A stretch of DNA of 64,000 bases from contig CATQHT010000003.1 of assembly GCA_958296045.1 (NCBI GenBank), positions 755,246-819,245 on the forward strand. The letters are read 5' to 3'. The notes under the pieces were generated by a model. It was given only the letters and a program-made list of their open reading frames with translations, had not been told where the DNA came from and made no database searches. Position numbers and translations under genes: made by a program. Below, one piece after another: positions 1 to 9,580 of this stretch. The stretch comes from Rhodothermales bacterium. GTDB taxonomy: Bacteria > Bacteroidota > Rhodothermia > Rhodothermales > Bin80. The first letter of the stretch is position 1. Each line of letters begins with the position of its first letter.

Positions 1-1
1 C

Positions 2-994
2 CGGCACCGCGTTGTCGTTGCGGGTACGGGCGCTAGCACCTTTCACGTTGCGGTCGACGTCCTAGGCAACAGCGATACGGTGCTGGACGGAACGCTCCGC
101 TTGGTGCTTCCCGAAGGGTGGACCAGCGCGCCAGAGGCACACGAATTTAGCTTTGATCAGGCGGGCCAGCGTGCGGCTTTCAACTTCGAAGTGACTGTGG
201 CGGGACTTGGTACCGAAGCCCGCACCATCGGTGCTGTGGCCACTGCCATGGGAGCGGAGTTTACCGAGGGTTACCAGATTGTCCGGCACAGCCATATGGA
301 GACCCGGTACCTGTACCGCTCCGCGACGATCGAGGTGCGCGGCCTTGATGTTGCTATCGCGCCCGACCTGCAGGTCGGGTACGTGATGGGCGTGGGTGAC
401 GAGGTGCCCAGCGGCATTGAGCAACTCGGAGCGGAGGTCACCCTGCTGTCGTCAGCGGATCTGGCGGGCAAAGACCTGTCGACCCTTGACGTTATTGTAG
501 TCGGCACGCGCGCTTATGCCGTGCGCCAGGACCTTCACACCTATAACCGGCGCCTTTTGGACTTTGCTCAGAACGGTGGCAACCTTATTGTGCTCTACCA
601 GACCCAGGAGTTCGTCCCAGGGGATATGGCACCGTTTGACGCTTTGCTTCCTCGCGGTGCCGAGGAAGTGTCGGAGGAGGATGCGGGCGTAACTATCCTG
701 GTGCCGGAGTCGCCGATATTTCAGTATCCGAACAGTATTACCGCTGCCGACTTTGACGGATGGGTAGAGCAGCGCGGCTCCAAGTTTTTCACCGAGTGGG
801 ATGCCGCGTACACGCCACTGATCCAGATGAACGACACCGGGCAGGACCCGCAGGAAGGGGCTTTTCTGACCGCGACCCATGGCAAGGGGCACTACACGTA
901 TGCTGCGTTGGCTTTTCACCGGCAGCTGCCGTACAGCGTGACAGGAGCCTACCGACTTTTCGCCAACCTGCTGTCTTTGGGCCATGCGCCGTAG
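2..994 (+). CDS. PIG-L family deacetylase-like protein, C-terminal part (5' end outside window)
   Basis: The frame is open from the window edge, so this is the 3' part of a longer gene; the ATG at 80 is internal. The visible 330 residues look like the C-terminal accessory region of large secreted PIG-L/LmbE-type deacetylases of Bacteroidota and Rhodothermota: a beta-rich domain, then a glutamine-amidotransferase-like Rossmann segment (DVIVVGTRAYAV, GGNLIVLYQTQEF) and a GKGHYTYAALAFHRQLP tail. The catalytic N-terminal domain would lie upstream and is not seen, so the assignment rests on the tail only. A hairpin follows the stop codon. Confidence 0.6.
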   Translation, partial: RHRVVVAGTGASTFHVAVDVLGNSDTVLDGTLRLVLPEGWTSAPEAHEFSFDQAGQRAAFNFEVTVAGLGTEARTIGAVATAMGAEFTEGYQIVRHSHMETRYLYRSATIEVRGLDVAIAPDLQVGYVMGVGDEVPSGIEQLGAEVTLLSSADLAGKDLSTLDVIVVGTRAYAVRQDLHTYNRRLLDFAQNGGNLIVLYQTQEFVPGDMAPFDALLPRGAEEVSEEDAGVTILVPESPIFQYPNSITAADFDGWVEQRGSKFFTEWDAAYTPLIQMNDTGQDPQEGAFLTATHGKGHYTYAALAFHRQLPYSVTGAYRLFANLLSLGHAP

Positions 995-998
995 TGTT

Positions 999-1029
999 TA
1001 TGGGGGCCTTGCCCTGCGCCTGCCCCATA
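999..1029 (+). terminator. possible hairpin terminator after the PIG-L-like gene
   Basis: A 7-bp perfect inverted repeat (TATGGGG / CCCCATA, 999-1005 and 1023-1029) starts five bases after the TAG at 992-994. No T-run follows, so it may be only an mRNA 3' stem. Confidence 0.3.
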
Positions 1030-1540
1030 GAATGAACGTATGTATCGTAACCTAGCGCATTTGTGCGTGTGAGCGTAGCTAGTGCTTGTCAGAGAATAGG
1101 GCCTGAGGCCTCTGAGTACCTGGAGTAAGGTCAGGGGCATGTTGGGGGCCCGATAGGGACGCTGGTCTGAGCGATGGGAGGGGTTACAGGAGCGATGTGC
1201 GGCTATTTCTGACCCTCAACTAGGCTTCGTTAGCTCCTGGCGGCGCAGAGTGGAGGCAGCTACCCGTTGCGGGCGTGTCGAAGACAGAAGAAGAAGGGCT
1301 CAGCCGAAGCCGGTGCGGTCGAGCCTTAACCCATCTTCGTTACTCGGGCTGACGGTCTCCTGGTTCCGGGGTCACGTTCGTCCTCTTCTGACACCTGGAA
1401 GGCCGATTTCAGTGCCTTGTTCGCCCTTATTCCTATCGGCGTCGGGCGATATTGGGCGAATGACGTAATAGTGACAGCCGCAGGGCCGCTGGAAATCGCC
1501 GCGAACGGCGCCGTAACACCACTCGCGACCAGACGCGCAG
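1030..1540. other. intergenic stretch without a recognisable gene
   Basis: About 510 bp with only short overlapping ORFs on both strands and no protein family I recognise. It lies between a chromosomal gene end and decayed IS DNA, and may include ends of the IS1634 element. Confidence 0.4.
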
Positions 1541-1542
1541 AG

Positions 1543-2212
1543 CCATCTTCGTACGAGCCTCTAAATACCACCTCAAAACGGCTAGGTGCGAACCTCATTC
1601 GCACTCCTTCAATCCGCACGCATCGAAGGACAACCCTCCCACCGTACCCTGTTCAACCTCGGACAGAATTTCAGTATCCCTAACCACGACTGGCCCGAAA
1701 TGGCCAGACAGGTCGTCGCCCGACTGAAAGAACAGACCCGCATCCCCGTAAAGGAAGGTGATGAGCACCTCCAGAACGCGGTGGATAACATCGTCAAAAG
1801 GCTCCTGGATCAAGGCTACGACATCCATGACAAACACCCAGATCCTCGCGACACCATTCTCACAGACTAGATCAAACATCTCGATGTAAAAACCATCGGA
1901 GGTGAGCGCCTGGCCCTACAAGCCCTCAAACTGCTGGGCATGGAAGAACTCTTGCGTGAACTCAACTTCCCGGAAAACCATATCAAGCTCGCCTGTGCGC
2001 TGATCATCGGACGGATGCTCTCGCCAGGCAGTGAACGGCACACCCATCGGTGGATGACCCAGGTCTCCAGTATTCTGGAGCTGTTCAGACTCCAAGCGCT
2101 AAGTCTGAGCATGCTGTACCGATGCTCAGACCGGTTGCACAAGCACCGTGTTGAGCTACCGCAGCGTAGGAATATCAGGCTGGAAGGGCTATCTCTGTCC
2201 AGCGACAACTAG
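1543..2212 (+). pseudogene. IS1634-family transposase, N-terminal remnant
   Basis: The translation resembles the N-terminus of IS1634 transposases. A start-like segment FVRASKYHLK (about 1547-1577) is in another frame from the next block (RTLFNLGQNF, 1586 on), so there is an early frameshift. The second block is broken by a TAG at 1868-1870, and the same frame continues to 2212 with VKTIGGERLALQALKLLGM and CALIIGRMLSPGSERHTHRW, typical of this family. The DDE catalytic part is absent; the gene stops where an IS256 remnant begins. Dead copy. Confidence 0.7.
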
Positions 2213-2221
2213 AAATGAGAC

Positions 2222-3025
2222 CAGCGACAATTAGAATTGCTGGTGCAACAAGCACCTGCCTCGGGCAGCCTGGGAGCTACCCACCTACGAGGAAGCGCAG
2301 GCGGCTATTAAGTCGGTGTAGCTAGAGCTGGAGGCGTCGAGTCCAAAAGCCGCACGCAGTCTGGAGGAGGGCCTGGGCGATACGCTGACGCTTCACCGGT
2401 TGGGGGTGCAGACGCAGGCTGTGAGAAACCATCTGAAGACCCCGAACATAATCGAGAACCTCAACCGCGTTTTAGCGACCCACTCTCGGAACGTGAAGCG
2501 GCGCGGCTCATTGGATATGCGACAGCGCTGGCTCGGAGCGATCTTCATGCAACACGAGTGCAACCTGACACCCATACAGCGGGAGGCCATGGAGAAACTA
2601 ACCGAGCTGCTTTGGACTTCCCGGCGCCCGGGCATTAGTAGGGTTTCGGCTCAGCCTCCGCACTCGAAGCAGCCTAGGCAACTCTTGCCAGCGTTGCCAG
2701 TGCAGTAGAGCGCTACCGAGGTTGACTTAGCGCAAGACCGGCAGCTGTCTGGGCATTCTCGGGCGGTGCACCAGGTCAGGATCGCCGCTTCACGGAACGG
2801 TAAGAGGATACCCGCGTGTAATTGTGCCCAAAACGGTGCTTCACGAGTCTCCATAAGCCCGGAAACACACGCGTAAGCACGTTTTTGACCCAAATCTGGG
2901 CTCACACCGCCCTCTTTGAATACCCAGACTCGATAATCAGCGTTTCCTATTGCCAAAAGTCACCAATATTGCCATCCCATCTCGGCAGTGATCGTTGATA
3001 GCCAACTAGGAATAGTGCAATCCCG
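2222..3025 (+). pseudogene. IS256-family (Mutator) transposase 3' remnant with its downstream IS end
   Basis: The C-terminal third of a Mutator-type transposase (AAWELPTYEEAQAAIKSV, then ARSLEEGLGDTLTLHRLGVQ and NIIENLNRVLATHSRNVKRR) is clearly related to the longer copy at 51006-52007. An in-frame TAG at about 2321 interrupts it, and the N-terminus with the first catalytic Asp is missing. Similarity to the 52-kb copy continues for about 310 bp after the stop, up to the shared GTGCAATCCCG at about 3016-3026, which probably marks the right end of the element. Confidence 0.75.
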
Positions 3026-3207
3026 AAAGCGTCCGCATCACATGCTGGGAAACCACACGCCGCATGCGGCGTACACAACGCGCTGGAAGCCACTTGTGAA
3101 GCTGAATCCGGCGATCCATAGACCGTCAGATTCAATACGTCTCCAGGCAAACTGACTGGAAGCAGTCTGGAGGGGCAATTCAGCTACCCGAGAACACTCG
3201 CGGGCAC

Positions 3208-5922
3208 ATGACCTCCCAAGCTGACCCAATCAAAAAAGCCCTTTCGCTCCACAGCGGAGCCAGATTCTACAAATGCGCACTTCAAGTAAATCCACATCAC
3301 TACCGCAAGTCGTTTCGCGGTCAGCCATCCGCCGGAAGCGCTACCAGCCATGCCCAAGCGACCGTAGATAGAGCTGTAGAGTTGGGCATTGATGTGCTGG
3401 CTGTTACCGATCACAATGATGTTAGTGGTGTGGCTGCTTTTCGAATGGCAGCCCAAGGTCGGGGAGTTCATGTATTCCCGGGTTTCGAATTATCTTCATG
3501 CGAGGGCGTTCATGTCCTCTGTCTCTATCCGCGGAATGTGCAGGATGATAGACTCGAGCGATATCTCGGAGAATTCGGGATGCGCGAGCCCAAACCGTCG
3601 TCTACCCAAGCCGATATGACTTTCGTCCAAGTCTTGGAAGTCGTCCAAAGCCAGGGTGGGATCACCATTGCAGCACATGTCACCAATGAGAAGGGACTAT
3701 TCAAGGTGTTCAAAGGTCAAGCCCGAATTCGTGCGTGGCGAGACAACAACCTCTTGGCCATCCAGATACCGGGCTCCATTCGTGATCTACCGCAAGATGT
3801 CCGACAGATTGTCGAGAACCGAGACAGCAACTATCGTCGCCCCCGAGTTCTTAAGAACGATGTTGCTATCGCTGCAATCAATGCTAGAGACATCGTTGAA
3901 CCGAATGACCTTGAATGCGGGTCAGCCACTTCTTGGATCAAGATGTCTGAGATCAGCATCCAGGGGCTACGTCAGGCCTTCCTTGATCCCGGATCCCGGA
4001 TTCGATTGAATTCAGAGAACGGGGCCTTGAAACATAAGGAGCAGCACACGGAGCTAGTCGCATTGGCATGGGAAGGCGGCTTTCTCGATGGTGTAGCCAT
4101 ACATCTAAATTCCAACCTGAATGTGCTCATAGGTGGGCGGGGTACGGGAAAGTCCACTGTGCTGGAGAGCATCCGAGCCGTATTGGGCCTCAACCCCATC
4201 GGGGATAGCGCACGCAAGGCACATAAGGGTATTGTCCAGCGTGTGCTTCGCAGCGGTACTAAAATACACTTGCTCGTTCGTGTGCATCGGCCCAGCGTTC
4301 GTGAGTATCGGATCGAACGGACTATTCCAAACCAACCAATAGTGCTAGATGAAGGCGGTGAGGCTACCCAGCTTGCGCCTACGGACATTATTCCGAAAGT
4401 CGAACTCTATGGTCAGCACGAAATCTCGGAGCTTACCAGAAGTAGCGAGAAACTCACGCGATTGCTCGATCGCTTCGTCGACCGTGATGAGTCGCTCACT
4501 GATCGCAAAGCATCGTTGAAGCAGGAACTCCTGAAGAATCGCCGCGCATTGTGCGACACACATGCGCAGGTTCAAAGCATTGAGGGGCGCCTTGAAGCAC
4601 TTCCCGGGTTGGAGGAAACACTCAAACGCTACCAGGAAGTGGGCCTTGCAGAGCGATTGCGAGAGCAAAGCCTGCTGGTGCGCGCGGAACGTGTGCGAGG
4701 TTCCATCCCTGAACGCCTCAAGCCCTTCCATGCAGCCCTTGAATCTTTGCAGCGTGAGCTGCCAGTCGATCGCACCTTTCTGTCAGCAAGAGCACTCGAA
4801 GATCTGCCGGGCAGGCAGATCCTCTCGCGAGTGAACCAAGTACTCGCCGATCTTGAGGTCGAAATTAAGAAGGTCTCTTCTCAATTGGAGACAGCGTTGA
4901 ATCGCGCCGATCACCGAATTGGCGAGGTTTACTCGGATTGGGAAGTTCGCAAGCAACAGGTAAGGGCTACCTACAACAAGATCCTCCGTGAACTCCAGAA
5001 ATCGCGTGTGGACGGGGACGGGGAAGAATTTATCCGACTTCGCCAGAAAATAGAGAAACTGCAGCCACTCCGAGAGCGGCATACACTTCTAGGCCGCGTA
5101 GAAAAGGAGCACATCGATAAAAGGCGAATGCTGGTCGCAGAATGGGAAGACGTCAAGGCAAGGGAATTTCGGGCGCTGAAAAAGGCAGCGAAGCGGGTCA
5201 GCAAGAAACTTCAGAACCGCGTGAGGGTGCAGGTCACCGCGGGACAAAATCGCGAGCCACTATTCACAGTGCTGCGCGACGATATTGGGGGGCGGATGTT
5301 GGAAACAATAGAGCGCCTGGGCGAGGCTCCCGATCTTTCCCTCATGCAGTTTGTCAAGGTTTGCCATTCTGGTGCCCAAGAGCTAAGCAGCGTCTACGGC
5401 ATCACTCATAAACAGGCGGAACGAATTGCCGGGGCTGATCCTGAGGTCTTTATGAAGATTGAGGAACTGGAGCTTGAGCCGGCTACGGAAATTAGTCTAA
5501 ACACTGCGCCAAGAGAGAGGGCGCCTGTTTGGCAAAAGTTGGCTGAGCTTTCCACCGGTCAGAAAGCAACTGCAGTACTTTTGCTCTTGCTTCTCGAGTC
5601 GGACGCACCATTGATCGTGGACCAGCCGGAGGACGATCTAGATAACCGTTTCATTACTGAGGTAATCGTACCCTGTATGCGCGACGAGAAGCAGCGGAGG
5701 CAGTTCATATTCTCGACGCATAATGCGAATATTCCAGTGCTTGGTGACGCTGAGATGATTCTCGGGCTTACGGCCTCTCGTCGAGAGAATGTCGACTCAG
5801 GACGCATTGCCCCCGAGCATATGGGATCGATCGACTCTCAGCCGGTTCGCGAGCTCGTGGAGGCAATTCTGGAGGGCGGTCGCGACGCGTTCGAAACTCG
5901 GCGTCGAAAATACGGATTCTGA
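3208..5922 (+). CDS. PHP-domain SMC-like ATPase (TrlF/Ppl-type, putative anti-phage)
   Basis: 904 aa. Residues 15-290 form a PHP-like domain (VLAVTDHND, FPGFELSS, ITIAAHVTNEKG, then TSWIKMS, usual in TrlF proteins). Residue ~306 starts a P-loop (GGRGTGKST), followed by long coiled-coil-like helices, an ABC signature (ELSTGQKATA, ~780) and Walker B (PLIVDQPEDDLDN, ~802) with a late His (FSTHNANIP). This is the architecture of TrlF family AAA-like ATPases and of the single-gene Ppl defence protein (PHP plus ATPase). Oddly, the first PHP metal motif HxH reads QVN here (ALQVNP), so phosphoesterase activity may be lost or altered. It is followed after 3 bp by an AlbA_2 gene, so they form an operon. 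Cytoplasmic; the role in defence is inferred from family and setting. Confidence 0.8.
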   Translation: MTSQADPIKKALSLHSGARFYKCALQVNPHHYRKSFRGQPSAGSATSHAQATVDRAVELGIDVLAVTDHNDVSGVAAFRMAAQGRGVHVFPGFELSSCEGVHVLCLYPRNVQDDRLERYLGEFGMREPKPSSTQADMTFVQVLEVVQSQGGITIAAHVTNEKGLFKVFKGQARIRAWRDNNLLAIQIPGSIRDLPQDVRQIVENRDSNYRRPRVLKNDVAIAAINARDIVEPNDLECGSATSWIKMSEISIQGLRQAFLDPGSRIRLNSENGALKHKEQHTELVALAWEGGFLDGVAIHLNSNLNVLIGGRGTGKSTVLESIRAVLGLNPIGDSARKAHKGIVQRVLRSGTKIHLLVRVHRPSVREYRIERTIPNQPIVLDEGGEATQLAPTDIIPKVELYGQHEISELTRSSEKLTRLLDRFVDRDESLTDRKASLKQELLKNRRALCDTHAQVQSIEGRLEALPGLEETLKRYQEVGLAERLREQSLLVRAERVRGSIPERLKPFHAALESLQRELPVDRTFLSARALEDLPGRQILSRVNQVLADLEVEIKKVSSQLETALNRADHRIGEVYSDWEVRKQQVRATYNKILRELQKSRVDGDGEEFIRLRQKIEKLQPLRERHTLLGRVEKEHIDKRRMLVAEWEDVKAREFRALKKAAKRVSKKLQNRVRVQVTAGQNREPLFTVLRDDIGGRMLETIERLGEAPDLSLMQFVKVCHSGAQELSSVYGITHKQAERIAGADPEVFMKIEELELEPATEISLNTAPRERAPVWQKLAELSTGQKATAVLLLLLLESDAPLIVDQPEDDLDNRFITEVIVPCMRDEKQRRQFIFSTHNANIPVLGDAEMILGLTASRRENVDSGRIAPEHMGSIDSQPVRELVEAILEGGRDAFETRRRKYGF

Positions 5923-5925
5923 CCG

Positions 5926-7164
5926 ATGACTAAGACGGAATTGTTGGAGACAATTGTTAATGGTGAAAATTCTCGTGTAGAATTTAAGCGCGAATGCGTG
6001 CGACCGGAGTCCCTCGCCAAGGAGATTTCGGCGCTGCTGAACTTGAAGGGGGGTGTCATCTTGCTGGGAGTGGAAGATGACGGTAACATCCGTGGCATGT
6101 CAAGGAACCGCAAGCGCGCGGAGGAATGGGTAATGAACATCGCCCAGCAGCACATTCAGCCTGCGGTCATTCCCGTATTTACCTCTATCATAGTCGATAG
6201 CGATAACCTAGTGGGCATCGTCGAACTCCATGCTGACAGCCCGGGAAAGCCCTACAAAGCGAGGAGGGGCAGTGCTTGGGTCACGTATGTACGCGTTGGC
6301 AGTACCTCGCGGGACGCTACACGTGAGGAAGAAGGCAGGCTATACCAATCCGCACGCCTGATCAGATATGAGATCAAACCGGTACCAGATACAGGAATGA
6401 GAAGTCTCGACATGGACCGGATCGAGAATTATTTCCGCGTTACTCTGAACAGATCGGCTCCCAGCCGCACGGATACCGATAGCTGGCAGGAGCTACTCCT
6501 CAATTCCGATTTGCTTGTTAGGACCGAAAGAGAGGTTTACGCATCTGTAGCAGGACTGTTGCTCTTCGGCCAGAATCCGAATCGCCGTTTACCACAGGCA
6601 GGCATAACGGCAGTGGCGTTTCCAGGTGTCGAGAAAGACTACAACACCATGGACGAAGAGCGCATTCGCGGGCCATTGGCCCCGCTTCTCTCCGAGCACA
6701 GGTCTCCGGTTGACCTAGGCGTGATTGACCGCACGGTAGATTTTGCAAAGCGTAACATGGGGAGTATCGCATGGATTGAAGGTGGTCGACGGCACCGGAA
6801 GAAGGCGTTTCCCCTCGACGCAGTGCGGGAAGCTATCGTAAATGCTGTAACGCACCGTGATTACGCATGGGAAGGCACCGACATTGAAGTATCGGTGTAC
6901 GCGGACCGGCTCGAGATTATTTCACCCGGGCGTCTCCCGAACGGAGTAACAGTGAAAAAAATGAAAGAGGGCATCGTTAGGGTGGCCCGTAATGAGCTTC
7001 TCAAGGAGATTCTCCGAGACTACCGCTATATAGAGCATTTTGGGATGGGAGTCCGCAACCGGATCATTCGATCGATGCGAGACCACAATGGAACGGATCC
7101 GGATCTCGTCGAGGAGGAAGACCGCTTCAAGGTCTGTCTTTGGAAGCACCGTCTTCCGCCATGA
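5926..7164 (+). CDS. AlbA_2 (Schlafen-like) domain and C-terminal ATP-binding domain protein
   Basis: 412 aa, starting 3 bp after the PHP-ATPase stop, so almost certainly co-transcribed. Residues 10-130 are an AlbA_2 domain (SRVEFKRECV, LLNLKGGVILLGVEDDGNIRG, YVRVGSTSRDATREE). Residues ~270-400 are a GHKL/HATPase_c_4-like module often labelled RecG-like (FPLDAVREAIVNAVTHRDY, LEIISPGRLPNGV, HFGMGVRNRI). Such proteins are frequent in defence and mobile islands, where they may act as regulators or nucleic-acid-binding partners. Here it probably works with, or controls, the PHP-ATPase. Full length, no disruption seen. Confidence 0.8.
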   Translation: MTKTELLETIVNGENSRVEFKRECVRPESLAKEISALLNLKGGVILLGVEDDGNIRGMSRNRKRAEEWVMNIAQQHIQPAVIPVFTSIIVDSDNLVGIVELHADSPGKPYKARRGSAWVTYVRVGSTSRDATREEEGRLYQSARLIRYEIKPVPDTGMRSLDMDRIENYFRVTLNRSAPSRTDTDSWQELLLNSDLLVRTEREVYASVAGLLLFGQNPNRRLPQAGITAVAFPGVEKDYNTMDEERIRGPLAPLLSEHRSPVDLGVIDRTVDFAKRNMGSIAWIEGGRRHRKKAFPLDAVREAIVNAVTHRDYAWEGTDIEVSVYADRLEIISPGRLPNGVTVKKMKEGIVRVARNELLKEILRDYRYIEHFGMGVRNRIIRSMRDHNGTDPDLVEEEDRFKVCLWKHRLPP

Positions 7165-7537
7165 GCCAGCGAGTCTATCGTTTCGTGCTCTTCGTTGGCA
7201 CACAGGGTTCATCCAGGTGCAGGCAGCATAGCAGCCGTAAGAAAGGCCGCCAAGACGATTTTCGGTCTCGTGAATTTGATTGCTAACGCTGTGTAACCAT
7301 ACCGTAGAGTGCATTTGACCCCGGAGATTTGCCTTGCTTTTGTTCGGGTACGACTCTCTATGGCAATGCGGAAATCTCGGCTCTGGGACGGTTGAGGTAT
7401 CCTCACCTTGGCAGAGCCGCCTTTACTGGAAGCTCTCGCAGGTATCGGTATTCGCCAACGTTTTTTCGCAGTCAGCTTGTGGGTGCAAGCGATATTCTAT
7501 GTAAGGCGAACCTGGTCGGCGCACGAGCGGCCATATG
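7165..7537. other. intergenic stretch, nothing recognised
   Basis: About 370 bp downstream of the two-gene operon. Only short ORFs with no family resemblance; it ends in the remains of an IS66 element. Confidence 0.4.
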
Positions 7538-8003
7538 TCAGCAGCGCGGCCTGGGGGCATGGTGCGTTATCGTGATGTACGGGGCCTTGCCGCGCAGCTC
7601 TGCCAGGGTGTGCAAGCACAGGTCGTCGGGGCAGTATTTGGTAACGGATGGCCAATAGCGGAGGGTGGGTAATGCCTTTGCTCCCTGTAATCTTCCATGG
7701 AGGTACCAGGAAATGTAGTGGTTGCCACTGGGTAGCCGCAGGTGGATCTCCTTGGCTGGATGGGCAGCGGCCATGCGCGGCAGCACATCTTCGAGCCATT
7801 CCACAGGATTAACGCCGTGCAACCGGCACGATGCTAGGAGCGGGTAGAGGGTGGCCATCTATGGCTGCATAGATGGGTCCACAGAAGGGGTAGTGCTTGA
7901 GGCCGATTGTGACCGTGCACGTGGTCCATTCGCCGGCCTTGCGGTCCACGTCCAGGCGTCCGTCGTCTGTGTATTGGCACAGCCGGCACCATCGCATCAG
8001 CAC
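7538..8003 (-). pseudogene. IS66-family TnpC transposase, C-terminal remnant
   Basis: On the minus strand, two frames carry the TnpC C-terminal signature in pieces: TIGLKHYPFCGPIYAAI (about 7860-7915), then after a frameshift MATLYPLLASCRLHGVNPVEWLEDVLPRM (7770-7858). These match the usual IS66 end (GRKNYLFAGS ... YSLL..CKLNGVNP..WL.DVL). The catalytic core is missing; the element was probably cut by the neighbouring ISL3 insertion. Confidence 0.7.
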
Positions 8004-8066
8004 GTACTGCTTAGCTCAACTTTATCACTTTCGCCCCATGCGCGGCGAAGTCGGGGCTCTATTTGT

Positions 8067-9478
8067 GGCCCTTCCCCTGATTGGATGGGTCCGATGTTGT
8101 AACCACCGGGAACCGATTTGAGGCGATGCAGATCTATTGTCGTTTCTGGCTTGTTTCCAGACCATCATCGCGATGGCACCCATGTACTCCAAGCCCCCTC
8201 AACGCTATGTCGCAGTTGAAGAAAAATATCGCTAATCTGTTGGGCATCCGCGCTCCTTGGGAGGTTTCCGACGTGACCTTTGAGCATGAGTCGCGAGAAG
8301 CGTGGATCCATGTATCCTACGAGGACGGCCATCAGCTTCCTTGTCCAGAGTGCGGCTCACCGTCTCCAGGCTATGATTCCCGTCCTCGGCAATGGCGTCA
8401 CTTGGATCTGTCCGCGTATCGCACTATGGTGGTTGCACTACTTCCCCGCGTGGCGTGTTCAGAGCATGGAGTGCGCACCGTGTCGGTTCCGTGGGCGGAG
8501 CCTATGTCACGGTTTACGGCGGAGTTTGAGGCGCTGGTGATTGATAGGCTGCAGGAGGCGAGCATATCGGCGGTATCTCGTCAGATGGGAGTGAGCTGGG
8601 ATTCAATAGACGGAATCATGCAGCGTGCGGTGTAACGCGGTCTTGCGCGCAGAGAGGAATCCGATGTGGCCCATATTGGCGTGGATGAGACTTCTTTTCG
8701 CAAGCGCCACACATATGTCACCATTGTTTCGGATACGAAGGCGGGTACGGTGCTGCATGTGGGCGAAGACCGTAAGAAGGAAACACTTTCGCAATGGTAT
8801 GCTGGACTCACATTGGAGCAGCTGGAGGGGATCGAGAGTATTAGCATGGACATGTGACCAGCCTACATCAACGCCACGCTGGAGCATGTGCCAGAGGCGC
8901 AACGGAAGGTGGCCTTTGACAAGATTCACGTAGTGAAGAGTCTGGGAGCTGCCGTAGACAAGGTTCGGCGCCAGGAGCACCGGGCATTGATAAAGGAAGG
9001 CCGGGACGACCTTAAGGGAACCAAATATGATTGGTTGACTCACTCGGCCAACAAGTCTGCGAAGCAAAAGGCGCGCTTCGAGCTGTTGCGTACCAGCACG
9101 CACGTTAAAGACGGCCCGCGCGTGGGCCATCCAGGAAGCGGCTATGCAGTTGTGGTACCATGTCCACCGCCCGTGGGCATGTGAGGGGTGGGAGCGATGG
9201 TTGTCGTGGGCCATGCGGTGTCGGCTGAAACCGGTATAAGCAGCCGCCAGAACCATCAAGAATCACCTATGGGGTATCCCTCAATGCGATCATCCTAAAG
9301 GTGAGCAATGGCCCTGCGGAAAGCATCAACAGCCGGATCAAAACAATCAAAGTGCGCTGTAGGGGCTTCCGCAACAAACGGCGATTTGCCAACGCCATTC
9401 ACTTTCACCTCGGAGGCTTGGATCTATACCCCGAAAGCGTCCGCAGGTGAGCTCATCCACTAAACAAGGGGAAGAGCC
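8067..9478 (+). mobile_element. ISL3-family insertion sequence (decayed)
   Basis: The element is bounded by imperfect inverted ends of ISL3 type: GGCCCTTCCCCT at 8067-8078 and AGGGGAAGAGCC ending at 9478. It contains one transposase pseudogene. No clean 8-bp target duplication is visible (CTATTTGT against AACAATGT), so the ends may have drifted. Confidence 0.55.
8207..9450 (+). pseudogene. ISL3-family transposase, inactivated by two stop codons and frameshifts
   Basis: Starts at ATG 8207 (MSQLKKNIANLLGI) and shows the ISL3 zinc-finger (LPCPECGSPSPGYD, then VACSEHGVRTV), the HTH region and the DDE part (VAHIGVDETSFRKRHTYVT, VAFDKIHVVKSL). An in-frame TAA at 8633 and a TGA at 8855 (TGG expected: MDM-W-PAYI) break the ORF, and two frame changes follow at ~9100 and ~9290. 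The last block contains ISLs-type ending SNGPAESINSRIKTIKVRC to a TGA at 9448. Clearly dead. Confidence 0.8.
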
Positions 9479-9580
9479 AACAATGTTTATACAATGGCCT
9501 CAATGCCATCAAACGGCCGCGTGTCGAGTAGCCTGGGGGAATCTCACCCCCAGGCTCTCACAGAACCGTGCGTGAGACTC

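Noticed and set aside
452-985. 177-codon minus-strand ORF
   Set aside because: Shadow of the PIG-L-like gene; no protein family visible.
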